A stretch of DNA of 64,000 nucleotides from Catellatospora methionotrophica (lineage in GTDB: Bacteria; Actinomycetota; Actinomycetes; Mycobacteriales; Micromonosporaceae), in NCBI RefSeq assembly GCF_011297335.1, contig NZ_JAAOTJ010000006.1, forward strand, positions 186,001 through 250,000, written 5' to 3'. The notes beneath the pieces were generated by a model. That model saw only the letters and a program-made list of their open reading frames with translations. It had not been told where the DNA came from and ran no database searches. The position numbers and the translations under genes were made by a program. The number at the start of each line of letters is the position of its first letter. Position 1 is the stretch's first letter. Shown here in pieces: positions 33,988 through 41,219 of this stretch.

Positions 33988-34937
33988 CGTCCGGGCCAGC
34001 CTGCCGCGCGGAGGGCGGCGCGGACTGTTGCGAGGACCTCGTCCGGCTGGTTGCGGACGGCCCAGGCGGGGAAGCGCAGTACGCGGTCGCCCTTGACCCA
34101 CAGCGCGTTCTGCCGCCGCATGTCGGCCCAGTACGCCCGCACGTCGAGATGCTGCGCGCCGTCGATCTCGGCGTGCACGCCGTAGGGCTCGAACAGCGCG
34201 TCCAGGTAGCGCTGCCGGCCGTCGCCGTCGCAACGGCTGACCTGCAACCGTGGACGGGGCAGGCCACCTCGCCGGCACAACGCCAGGAACTGTGCCTCCG
34301 GGAGCGACCCGGCCCCGCCGGCCGCATCGTTCACCGCGAGCGTGATCACCGGACGACGTCTCACGGAACTCAGCCGGGCCAGCACGGTGCGCAGGTCGGC
34401 GGCGTTGACCAGCCGCTGCTGGACGGCCGCCGCCACGAGGGCGCGGGCCTCGTCGTCGGAGCGTGCCCACTGTGCGGCGTCCACCACCGCACGAGCGGGC
34501 ATCGTGCAGGGCGGGCTGCCGAGATCGTGCACCTCAGTGGCGTCCAGCAGCCTGGTGCGGTGGACGATCACGTCAGACGGCGTGTCCCGATCCCGTGCGG
34601 CGGACGGCATGAGCAGGTGAATCGCGTGGACGTGGAAGCCCCGCAGCCCGAACTGGGCGAGCGCCGTGCGGCCCGCGGTCACCGTGCCCTCCGGTCCGGC
34701 CAGCACGGCGATCCACCGGCGCTGGTCATCGTCACCGGGGGCGGACCGCAGCACGTACACGCCGCGCCGGGGACGCTGCCACCGTCCCGTGGCCAGCCGA
34801 TGCCGGACGGCCTTCTCGGTGAAGTGAGCCAGGGCCTGCGTCCGGCTGAGCACGTCGTGCTGCCGGAAAAGCAGAAAGTCCAGATCGGACGAGTCGTCGT
34901 TCGGCACCGTGCGCACGTCCGAAGAGCCTACGACCAT
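33984..34937 (-). CDS. AbiEi-type winged helix fused to a DUF559 nuclease-like domain
   Basis: A 317-residue protein. Residues ~20-60 (FRQHDVLSRTQALAHFTE, VRHRLATGRWQRPRRGVYVL) match the winged-helix AbiEi antitoxin-type domain. Residues ~215-310 match DUF559: YLDALFEPYGVHAEIDGAQH, then LWVKGDRVLRFPAWAV. This has the Asp and Glu-x-Asp spacing of the PD-(D/E)xK/Vsr nuclease fold. No partner toxin gene is adjacent. The ATG at 34937 is preferred; open frame upstream enters the palindrome. Both ends of the gene abut 66-bp palindromes, so gene plus repeats forms a ~1.09-kb unit that looks like an insertion between leuS and the TVP38 gene. Confidence 0.72.
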   Translation of the reverse strand: MVVGSSDVRTVPNDDSSDLDFLLFRQHDVLSRTQALAHFTEKAVRHRLATGRWQRPRRGVYVLRSAPGDDDQRRWIAVLAGPEGTVTAGRTALAQFGLRGFHVHAIHLLMPSAARDRDTPSDVIVHRTRLLDATEVHDLGSPPCTMPARAVVDAAQWARSDDEARALVAAAVQQRLVNAADLRTVLARLSSVRRRPVITLAVNDAAGGAGSLPEAQFLALCRRGGLPRPRLQVSRCDGDGRQRYLDALFEPYGVHAEIDGAQHLDVRAYWADMRRQNALWVKGDRVLRFPAWAVRNQPDEVLATVRAALRAAGWPGR

Positions 34938-34942
34938 TGAGC

Positions 34943-35008
34943 AAGATCTGTTCTTGTGGACGACCGTAGCCCCTATGGGGGCCGTCAGCGACCACAAAAA
35001 CAGATCTT
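34943..35008. repeat. 66-bp palindrome, family 2 copy H
   Basis: Begins AAGATCTGTTCTTGTGGACG and ends ACCACAAAAACAGATCTT around a CCCCTATGGGGG centre. It lies 5 bases upstream of the DUF559 start codon and 17 bases downstream of the TVP38 gene. The terminal CAAGATC/GATCTTG pairing differs from copy G by matched changes. Confidence 0.85.
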
Positions 35009-35025
35009 GTTACGGGGTGCCGCAG

Positions 35026-35895
35026 TCAGGCGGTGGCGGGGCGGGTGGTGTGGCGGGTTTGGCGGCGCCAGTGCAGGGCGGCGGCGGCGCTGATGGCGAT
35101 GCCGGTCGCGGCCGGGATGAAGGTCAGCCAGCTCAGCGAGTCCGGCGCGATGGCGGCCGCACCGATGGTGGCGTAGCTGAAGGATGACGGCAGCCCGCCC
35201 AGCGCGGTGCCCAGCAGGTAGTGCCGGAACCGCACCGACGTGGTGCCGTATGCGTACCCGACCAGCCCGAACGGGGCGATCGGCTGCAGCCGCACCACGA
35301 TCACGGCGAGCAGGCCGCGCCGGGCCAGCCACCGGTCGAGCCGGGCCAGCCGGTCACCGGCGTGCGCGGCGACGAGGTCGCGCCCGGCCCAGTGCCCGGC
35401 GGCATAGGTGATCGTGGCCGCCAGCAGCGCCGCCGTCAGCGACCAGGCGGCCCCTCCGACCGCGCCGAACAGCGCCCCACAACCCAAGGAGATCGCGGTA
35501 CGCGGCACCAGCGCGCACAGCAGCACCGTGCAGACCAGCACCGCGACCGCGGGCGCGGCCGGGCCGAGCTGGTCCACCCAGGCGGGCAGCTTCTCCAGCG
35601 GCAGCTTCCACGCGGCGAAGCCCGCCAGCCCCACGAACGCGGCCAGCGCGACCAGCCGCGGCCAGTGCCTGCCGCCCGCGCCCCCGTCCGTGGCGGAGCC
35701 GGTCCGAGCCGAGTTCGCTGCGCCGGTCTGTGAGCCGGTCCGAGCCGAGTCCGCTGCGCCGGTCTGAAGGACGGCCGGGGACGAACCGTGGCTGGCCGGT
35801 GCGGTGCCGCGCGGGACCGTGGCTGCGCCGGTCGCCGAGCTGTCGTCGGCTGAGTCCTTCCCCGTTGAGGCCGTGACCTCGGGTGGGGCGGTCAC
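35026..35895 (-). CDS. TVP38/TMEM64 (SNARE-associated/DedA-like) membrane protein
   Basis: A 289-residue protein. The first ~85 residues are a low-complexity Ser/Thr/Ala/Gly tail facing the cytosol, including two near-identical 12-residue units (QTGAADSARTGS type) encoded by a 36-bp DNA repeat. The rest is a TVP38-type domain with about five membrane segments and the signature VVRLQPIAPFGLVGYAYGTTSVRFRHYLLGTALGGLPS. These proteins are thought to move lipids across membranes. The GTG start overlaps the gatD stop by 4 bases, which places it as the last gene of the murT-gatD operon and hints at a link with lipid II or carrier-lipid handling (inference). Confidence 0.78.
   Translation of the reverse strand: MTAPPEVTASTGKDSADDSSATGAATVPRGTAPASHGSSPAVLQTGAADSARTGSQTGAANSARTGSATDGGAGGRHWPRLVALAAFVGLAGFAAWKLPLEKLPAWVDQLGPAAPAVAVLVCTVLLCALVPRTAISLGCGALFGAVGGAAWSLTAALLAATITYAAGHWAGRDLVAAHAGDRLARLDRWLARRGLLAVIVVRLQPIAPFGLVGYAYGTTSVRFRHYLLGTALGGLPSSFSYATIGAAAIAPDSLSWLTFIPAATGIAISAAAALHWRRQTRHTTRPATA
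35696..35766 (-). repeat. 36-bp tandem duplication in the TVP38 N-terminal tail
   Basis: Two 36-base units differ at one internal base and keep the reading frame, duplicating a 12-residue segment. It looks like a recent slippage event in a non-essential tail. Confidence 0.75.
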
Positions 35896-36599
35896 ACGAG
35901 TCCCGCGGCGCCGAGGCGCTCGCCGCGGAGCCGGGTGGGCCAGGTGTCGTCGGGTGCGGCCAGCGACTCCTCGCCCGTGGCCCAGCGCAGCAGCAGGTCG
36001 GCCAGGGCCGGGTTGCGCGACAGGGCGGGGCCGTGGGAGTACGTGCCGATGACGGTGCCGGACCATACGCCCTCGGTCGCGCCGTCGTTGCCGATGCCGG
36101 CGCGCACCTTGGCCAGCGGCTTCACGCCGGGGCCGAGGTGGGTGCGGCCGCCGTGGTTCTCGAATCCGGTGAGCATGGGCAGGCCCAGCGCCGGGTCGAT
36201 GTCGCCGGCCAGTTCGCCGACGGCGCGGGTGGGGCCGCGGTCGGAGTGCAGGTCGACCAGGCCCAGCCCGTCGCACTTGGCACCCTTGGCGAAGAAGCTG
36301 GTGCCGAGCAGTTGGTATCCGGCACAGACGGCGAACACGACCGCGCGCCGGTCCACGGCCCGGTGCAGGCCGCGGTCGGCCGCCAGCCGCTGGGCGGCCA
36401 GCGCCTGCGGGCCGTCCTCGCCGCCGCCGATGAGGTAGATGTCGCCGTAGGGCAGGGCCTGGTCGGAACGCACCTCGACGGTGTCCACGGGGATGCCGCG
36501 CATCCTGGCCCGGTGCGCCAGGATCAGCATGTTGCCGCGGTCGCCGTAGGTGGACAGCAGGTCGGGGTAGACCCAGACGATCTGGAGTGCGCTAGACAA
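35892..36599 (-). CDS. gatD: lipid II isoglutaminyl synthase, glutaminase subunit GatD
   Basis: A 235-residue class I glutamine amidotransferase (CobQ-like). The nucleophile is Cys92 in VVFAVCAGYQLLG; the oxyanion loop is DIYLIGGGEDGPQ; the His is in IGTYSHGPALSRNP; and GFENHGGRTHLG is the conserved substrate loop of GatD. It supplies ammonia to MurT for amidation of the D-Glu in lipid II. The start overlaps the murT stop by 8 bases, typical for the pair. In S. aureus and mycobacteria the complex is essential or nearly so (family knowledge). Confidence 0.93.
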   Translation of the reverse strand: MSSALQIVWVYPDLLSTYGDRGNMLILAHRARMRGIPVDTVEVRSDQALPYGDIYLIGGGEDGPQALAAQRLAADRGLHRAVDRRAVVFAVCAGYQLLGTSFFAKGAKCDGLGLVDLHSDRGPTRAVGELAGDIDPALGLPMLTGFENHGGRTHLGPGVKPLAKVRAGIGNDGATEGVWSGTVIGTYSHGPALSRNPALADLLLRWATGEESLAAPDDTWPTRLRGERLGAAGLV

Positions 36600-37851
36600 C
36601 TCGATCCAACTCCGCTCGGATGTCCTGGAAGGCGGTGTAGTTCGCGATCACTTCCAGGCGGCCGGGCGGCACCGCCGCGACAGCCTCGTCGAATGACTTC
36701 ACGTGGGTGAAGGGGACGTCGTTGACCTCCAGCCGTACGGCGAGGTCGTAGGCGCGGTCGCCGGTGATCAGGACCTGGCGGCCGCGCAGCGGGGCGAAGT
36801 CGACGTCGAACAGCCAGCTGGTGTCGAAGCCGTCGGGGTCCCGCGCGTTGATCGACAGCAGGGTCGGCTGCTCCTCGGCCATGTCGAAGGCCTCCAGCCA
36901 GCTGGCCGGGTTCTTGGCCAGCAGCAGGCGGATGTTGCGCCCGTCCCGGTCGACCTGGGCGTAGCGCCCGGCCACGCTGGCGACCTCGGCCAACCGGGGC
37001 GCGGCGTCGGCGGGGGAGACCCCGAAGCGGTGCGCGACGGCCAGCGCGGTGGCCGCGTTACCGACGTTGACCTTGCCGGGGAGCTGGAGCTTGACCTCGT
37101 GGCGTACGCCGTCGGGGTCGATCACGCCGGACTCGTCGACGGTCCACTGGGGTTCCGGGCGGACCAGGTCGCCGGTGGCGCAGCGCCACGCGTCCTCGTC
37201 GGCCTCGTCGCGCTCGATGTGCGCGCCGCAGGCCGGGCAGACGTGGGCGTCCTCGCGCCAGCGCTGACCGGCGGAGAACCAGGTGACCCGGCCCGCACCG
37301 GCGGCGGCGTGCGCGGCGGCGGCGTAGACGACCATCGGGTCGTCGGCGTTGGCGACCACGTGCACGTCGGGGTGGTCGGCGAGCGCGACGCGCCACAGCT
37401 GCGCCATCATCGCCACCTCCTTGGCCCGGTCGAGCTGGTCGCGGGACAGGTTCAGCAGTGCCACGACCAGCGGCGTGGTCGCCCGCAGCACCTGCGCGAG
37501 GTAGTGCTCGTCGACCTCCAGCACCGCGTACGGCGTGGCGCCGGCGCGGGCGAGGGCGGAGGTGTGGCCGGTGGGCATGTTCGCGCCGAACGAGTTCGTG
37601 GCGACCTCTCCGAGCACGCCGACCGCCGCGGCGGTGAACCGCGTGGTGGTGGTCTTGCCGTTGGTGCCGGAGACCAGCGCTATGCGCCGCCCGGCCGCCA
37701 GGTGGGCCAGCAGGTCGGGGTCGATCATCATGCCCAGTCGCCCGCCGATGACCGATCCGTCGCCCCGGCCGGTGGCGCGCGAGAGCGCGGCGGCGGTGCG
37801 CGAGACCGATGCCGCGAGCGAGGCCCGCAGCGGCAGCTTGTTCTCCGTCAC
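36592..37851 (-). CDS. murT: lipid II isoglutaminyl synthase, Mur-ligase-like subunit MurT
   Basis: A 419-residue Mur-ligase-fold protein with the ATP loop IALVSGTNGKTTTTRF, the central-domain LNLSRDQLDRAKEV, and a Cys-rich insertion VCPACGAHIERDEADEDAWRC that binds zinc in this family. The C-terminal DUF1727-type region includes LLLAKNPASWLEAFDM and ANYTAFQDIRAELDRV. With GatD it converts D-Glu to D-isoGln in the stem peptide, needed for efficient 3-3/4-3 cross-linking. First gene of a minus-strand operon (murT-gatD-TVP38), about 1 kb from the divergently oriented dcw cluster. Confidence 0.94.
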   Translation of the reverse strand: MTENKLPLRASLAASVSRTAAALSRATGRGDGSVIGGRLGMMIDPDLLAHLAAGRRIALVSGTNGKTTTTRFTAAAVGVLGEVATNSFGANMPTGHTSALARAGATPYAVLEVDEHYLAQVLRATTPLVVALLNLSRDQLDRAKEVAMMAQLWRVALADHPDVHVVANADDPMVVYAAAAHAAAGAGRVTWFSAGQRWREDAHVCPACGAHIERDEADEDAWRCATGDLVRPEPQWTVDESGVIDPDGVRHEVKLQLPGKVNVGNAATALAVAHRFGVSPADAAPRLAEVASVAGRYAQVDRDGRNIRLLLAKNPASWLEAFDMAEEQPTLLSINARDPDGFDTSWLFDVDFAPLRGRQVLITGDRAYDLAVRLEVNDVPFTHVKSFDEAVAAVPPGRLEVIANYTAFQDIRAELDRVV

Positions 37852-38050
37852 GCCGGAGAGGCTACCTGACTCCCGGACGGCGTCAGGCCTGTGGCGTGAA
37901 CCACTGCCCCGCTTCCTGTTTTCCCTGCGTATTGCGCGAATCGGGTCTCAAAGGGTAAAACGATACAGCGGCTGTGCGCGACCGCGCACCACGTGCCGGG
38001 TGGCGAGCACTTGGCACAGTGGTGGGCCGCACCCCTGGAAGGACATCGCT

Positions 38051-38323
38051 GTGCTCGAACTCCCCGAGCGGCGTCCGGCTCGTCTGCTGCTGGGCCTGGG
38101 CGCCGGTATCGCCGCGGTCAGCCTGCTCGGCGCACCGACCGCCAAACCCGCCCCCACCACCGCCAAGACCTCGGCGAGCGCGACCGCCCAGCCCGACGGG
38201 CAGTCCCGCCGCGACCAGCGCCGACCCGCCGGCCAGGACGCCACGGTCGGCGACGAGGCCGCCGAGGTCCCCGCCGAACGCGCCGAGGATCGCGCCGACG
38301 ACGACGAAGCCACCGAGGACTGA
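38051..38323 (+). CDS. small secreted or anchored hypothetical protein
   Basis: A 90-residue product. The N-terminus has basic residues and a hydrophobic stretch (RRPARLLLGLGAGIAAVSLLGAPTA) that looks like a signal peptide, followed by a Thr/Ala-rich linker and an acidic, disordered tail (DEAAEVPAERAEDRADDDEATED). GTG 38051 has GGAAGGAC upstream. A 16-base palindrome, GTGCGCGACCGCGCAC (37974-37989), lies in the promoter region. No family is recognised. Support is moderate: coding composition, signal-like start and ribosome site; there is no homology I can name. Confidence 0.45.
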   Translation: MLELPERRPARLLLGLGAGIAAVSLLGAPTAKPAPTTAKTSASATAQPDGQSRRDQRRPAGQDATVGDEAAEVPAERAEDRADDDEATED

Positions 38324-38390
38324 CCGCGCTCGCGGCGGTCTGCCCGCAAGAATCGCCGGTTCGCGGCGAGAGCGCACCGGTTCGCGCGGC

Positions 38391-38455
38391 AAGATCGCGG
38401 TTTGGCGTCGACATCTGCGGTCTGACTCCACTTTTGGACACGAAACGCCGATCAT
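38391..38455. repeat. 65-bp imperfect palindrome, family 1 copy F (degenerate)
   Basis: Begins AAGATCGCGGTTTGGCGTCG and ends GACACGAAACGCCGATCAT. Length is exactly 65, but arm pairing is poorer than in other copies (mismatches at 2:64, 8:58 and 9:57), so this is probably an older or decaying copy. It lies 68 bases after the small gene ending at 38323. Confidence 0.7.
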
Positions 38456-38540
38456 CACCTCGGAACAACACAGAGCGGACCCCGTAACCGACGGGGGATC
38501 GACGGTCATATAACTAAGTGGTACCCAGAGATAGCTGCCA

Positions 38541-38602
38541 AGCACCCTCTGTCACCGCATTTTCACCTCCGGGTGACTCTGCGGAGACGGAGGGTGCTTT
38601 TT
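38541..38602 (+). terminator. intrinsic terminator with internal hairpin upstream of mraZ
   Basis: AGCACCCTC (38541-38549) pairs with GAGGGTGCT (38590-38598), followed by a five-T run. The loop contains a nested GTCACC/GGTGAC stem. A TATAAC -10 candidate at 38509-38514 could start a short (~80 nt) transcript ending here. So this is either the end of a small RNA or the terminator of the upstream small gene. It isolates the mraZ promoter. Confidence 0.65.
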
Positions 38603-38728
38603 CCTGGGGTCACTCCGGGTGTCAAAAAGATGACCTTGGTAACGCGCCGCGCCGCCCTCCACTGGTCGTTTGCGGCCATGAGCTGCGCCTATGTGGAGCG
38701 AAACCCCACCCGGAAGGCTGAATCCGCA

Positions 38729-38760
38729 TTGACCGTGGAGGGAAGTGGAGTAAAGTGGGG
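38729..38760 (+). promoter_or_regulatory. mraZ promoter with three MraZ-binding boxes
   Basis: TTGACC (38729-38734) and TAAAGT (38751-38756) are 16 bases apart. Overlapping them are three direct repeats at 10-bp period: GTGGAG (38735), GTGGAG (38745) and GTGGGG (38755). This is the known layout of the MraZ operator (GTGGRG direct repeats one helical turn apart), so MraZ should autoregulate the dcw cluster. Confidence 0.85.
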
Positions 38761-38864
38761 CGCAATGGCGGGCCGGATGGTCCGCCGGCCCCGGAGGCAA
38801 CGCACGGCGACTCGTCCGCGAAACGAGACGGCGGCGGTGTCGGCGCTGGAGGGGGTGGGGGCCG

Positions 38865-39296
38865 TTGTTCCTGGGCACCCATACTCCCCGGCTCGACGAC
38901 AAGGGCCGGCTGATCCTGCCCGCTCGGTTCCGTGACGAGCTGGCAGGAGGTGTCGTGATCACCAAAGGGCAGGAGCGCTGTCTCTACGTCTTTCCGACGC
39001 CGGAGTTCCAGCGCATCGCGGGCCAGTTGGCCGAGGCTCCGATGACGCACAAGGCGGCCCGTGCCTACAGCCGGGTCTTCTTCGCGAGCGCGCACGACGA
39101 GATCCCCGACAAGCAGGGCCGGGTAACCATCCCGGGCCACCTGCGGGAGTACGCGGGACTGGATCGGGATCTCGTGGTCATCGGCGCCAGCACCCGCGTC
39201 GAGGTCTGGGACAAGCAGGCGTGGGACGACTACCTCGCGGCGAACGAGGACGAGTTCGCCGACATCGAGGAGGGGGTGCTGCCCGGCGGTCTGTGA
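38865..39296 (+). CDS. mraZ: transcriptional regulator MraZ
   Basis: A 143-residue protein with two AbrB-like MraZ half-domains: [25 protein letters not shown] (DDKGR motif) and [22 protein letters not shown] (DKQGR motif). It forms ring-shaped oligomers that bind the direct repeats in its own promoter and regulate the cell-division and wall cluster. The start is TTG at 38865, because the universally conserved MFLGT begins there and GGAGGGGGTGGGG precedes it. First gene of the dcw cluster. Confidence 0.95.
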   Translation: MFLGTHTPRLDDKGRLILPARFRDELAGGVVITKGQERCLYVFPTPEFQRIAGQLAEAPMTHKAARAYSRVFFASAHDEIPDKQGRVTIPGHLREYAGLDRDLVVIGASTRVEVWDKQAWDDYLAANEDEFADIEEGVLPGGL

Positions 39297-39368
39297 GGAC
39301 GGGGGTCCGGCACACGTTCGACGGCCGGGCTCGGAAGTCGTACCGCGAGATCTCCACCCGCTCCGGCA

Positions 39369-39440
39369 CCTGGCGTCACTTCCCCGACGCCAGGCGCATC
39401 GCTCTCATCCTCGGCCGCGACGAGGGTGGGAACGGGGAAG
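39369..39440 (+). ncRNA. candidate mraW-motif leader RNA with pseudoknot
   Basis: A perfect 9-bp stem, CCTGGCGTC (39369-39377) with GACGCCAGG (39386-39394), closes the 8-base loop ACTTCCCC. As I recall, the published mraW RNA motif of actinobacteria has a conserved CUUCCCC loop in the same place, upstream of mraW. The loop CTTCCCC is fully complementary to GGGGAAG at 39434-39440, allowing a 7-bp pseudoknot. It lies in the 196-base gap between mraZ and rsmH. Confidence 0.6.
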
Positions 39441-39492
39441 CGGTTGGGGATCTGGCGGTACGACGAGGCACAGCGAAAACAGGGGGGTCGAG

Positions 39493-40554
39493 ATGGTGGA
39501 GCCGCGTGGCGTACACGTGCCGGTTCTGCTTGATCGATGCCTGGAGTTGCTGGCCCCCGCCCTGGACCGGCCGGGTCACGCACCCGGCGGGCGCACCGTC
39601 TACGTCGACGGCACCACCGGGCTCGGCGGCCACGCCGAGGCCGTGCTGCTGGCGCACCCGAACACGATCCTGGTCGGGCTCGACCGCGACACCGAGGCGC
39701 TGGCCCACTCGCAGCGCCGGCTGGAGCGGTTCGGCGACCGGGTGCACCTGGTGCACGCGGTCTACGACGAGTTGCCGCTGGTGCTGAGCAAGCTCGGCCT
39801 GGAGAAGGTCGACGGGGTGCTGTTCGACCTCGGGGTGTCGTCGCTGCAACTGGACGAGGCCGACCGCGGGTTCGCCTACGCCCAGGACGCGCCGCTCGAC
39901 ATGCGCATGGACCAGACCAGGGGCGTCACCGCCCAGGAGATCGTCAACAGCTACTCCCACCCGGACCTGACCCGCGTGCTGCGGGTGTACGGGGAGGAGA
40001 AGTTCGCGTCCAGGATCGCGGCGGCGATCCTGCGCGAGCGCGACAAGGCGCCGATCACGTCATCGGCCCTGCTGGCCGAGCTGGTGCGGGACTCGATCCC
40101 GGCACCGGCCCGGCGTACCGGGGGACATCCGGCCAAGCGGACGTTCCAAGCGCTGCGCATCGAGGTCAACGGCGAGCTGTCCACGTGGGAGCGTGCCCTG
40201 CCCGCCGCGATCGACGTGCTGGAGCCCGGGGGTCGGGTGGTGGTGCTGTCGTACCACTCACTCGAGGACCGGATCACCAAGCAGGCCTTCGCGGCCCGCG
40301 CCCGCAGCACCGGACCGGTGGATCTGCCGGTCGAGCTGCCGGGCACCGGGCCGACGCTGCGCCTGCTGACCAAGGGCGGGGCCGAGATGGCCTCCGAGGC
40401 CGAGGTGGCCCGCAATCCGCGGGCGGCGTCGGTGCGGATGCGGGCCGTGCAGTTGATCGAGGACGAAGGTGCCCGCCGGAACGGGGCCGAGGTCGGGCGA
40501 CCGGCCAAGAAGGCCGCGAAGCGGGCTCCGCGTGACACAGACCAGGGTCCCTGA
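39493..40554 (+). CDS. rsmH: 16S rRNA (cytosine-1402-N4)-methyltransferase RsmH
   Basis: A 353-residue SAM-dependent methyltransferase (MraW). The N-terminal [16 protein letters not shown] is the family signature, followed by [16 protein letters not shown] (motif I), [42 protein letters not shown] (catalytic region), [13 protein letters not shown] and [14 protein letters not shown]. The C-terminal ~25 residues form a Lys/Arg/Ala-rich tail typical of high-GC actinobacteria. It methylates C1402 of 16S rRNA. ATG 39493 follows GGGGGG. The candidate leader RNA lies directly upstream. Confidence 0.96.
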   Translation: MVEPRGVHVPVLLDRCLELLAPALDRPGHAPGGRTVYVDGTTGLGGHAEAVLLAHPNTILVGLDRDTEALAHSQRRLERFGDRVHLVHAVYDELPLVLSKLGLEKVDGVLFDLGVSSLQLDEADRGFAYAQDAPLDMRMDQTRGVTAQEIVNSYSHPDLTRVLRVYGEEKFASRIAAAILRERDKAPITSSALLAELVRDSIPAPARRTGGHPAKRTFQALRIEVNGELSTWERALPAAIDVLEPGGRVVVLSYHSLEDRITKQAFAARARSTGPVDLPVELPGTGPTLRLLTKGGAEMASEAEVARNPRAASVRMRAVQLIEDEGARRNGAEVGRPAKKAAKRAPRDTDQGP

Positions 40555-40591
40555 CCGGGGGACCGGCAAGCTGCGAGCAAAGGGGGTAGGG

Positions 40592-41143
40592 ATGAACGTG
40601 ACACCGCTGCGGGCATCGCGCCGCAGCACAACGCCAGCGCAGGGGGCGTCGCGACCGGGGGGTCGGGCCGCGAACCTCGATGCGAGGGCGATGGAGGAAG
40701 GCCGTTCCGGGGATCGCTACCGGACGGTGGGCAGTGCCGCGCTGGCGGTGCAGCCGGAGGCCGTGTCGTCGCCGGAAGCGCGGCGGCCGCGGCTGCGGCT
40801 GGCTCCGCCGGTGCCGGTGGCGGCGCCGCGAACGCCGTTCGTGTTGCTCATCGTGCTGGTCGTGGTCGCCGGGGTGCTCGGCATCCTGGTGCTCAACACC
40901 AAGATCGCCGAGGGCGGCATCCAGCTGACCGATCTGAAGAAGCAGCAGGCGCAACTCGACCTGCGCGAGCAGCAGATCACGCAGGAGATCACGGAAGCGG
41001 AGTCGCCGGGTCGCCTGGAGGCGGCGGCCAAGCGGCTGGGCCTGGTCCCGGCGGGTTCGCCCGCCTTCATCCGGCTGCCCGACGGCAAGATCATCGGGGT
41101 ACCGCAGCCGGCCACCGGCAAGCCGAGCATCACCAGCCAGTGA
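40592..41143 (+). CDS. FtsL-like divisome membrane protein
   Basis: A 183-residue bitopic protein. A ~85-residue basic cytosolic N-terminus is followed by one membrane helix (TPFVLLIVLVVVAGVLGILVL) and a periplasmic coiled coil (LTDLKKQQAQLDLREQQITQEITEAESPGRLEAAAKRLGLVPAG). Size, topology and position between rsmH and pbpB match FtsL/Rv2164c-type proteins, which join the FtsQ-FtsB-FtsL subcomplex at the septum. Sequence similarity in this family is low, so the call rests on topology and context. The ATG at 40592 has AGGGGGTAGGG upstream. Confidence 0.8.
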   Translation: MNVTPLRASRRSTTPAQGASRPGGRAANLDARAMEEGRSGDRYRTVGSAALAVQPEAVSSPEARRPRLRLAPPVPVAAPRTPFVLLIVLVVVAGVLGILVLNTKIAEGGIQLTDLKKQQAQLDLREQQITQEITEAESPGRLEAAAKRLGLVPAGSPAFIRLPDGKIIGVPQPATGKPSITSQ

Positions 41144-41149
41144 GCGTAG

Positions 41150-41188
41150 GGCTCCGGCATGGCCCCCACGCGGGGCCGTGCCGGAGCC
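41150..41188 (+). other. strong hairpin between the FtsL-like gene and pbpB
   Basis: GGCTCCGGCA and GGCCCC in the left arm pair with GGGGCC and TGCCGGAGCC in the right arm. The result is a 17-bp stem with one T-G wobble and a 5-base CACGC loop. It begins 7 bases after the stop codon. No T-run follows. It could reduce read-through or define an mRNA end ahead of pbpB. Confidence 0.6.
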
Positions 41189-41219
41189 TGTCCGCAGGTA
41201 GGGCGTAGAAGGGGCGACG

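Noticed and set aside
37974-37989. Palindrome GTGCGCGACCGCGCAC as a regulator binding site
   Set aside because: Alternating GC palindromes of this size are common by chance at this base composition and only one copy is seen.
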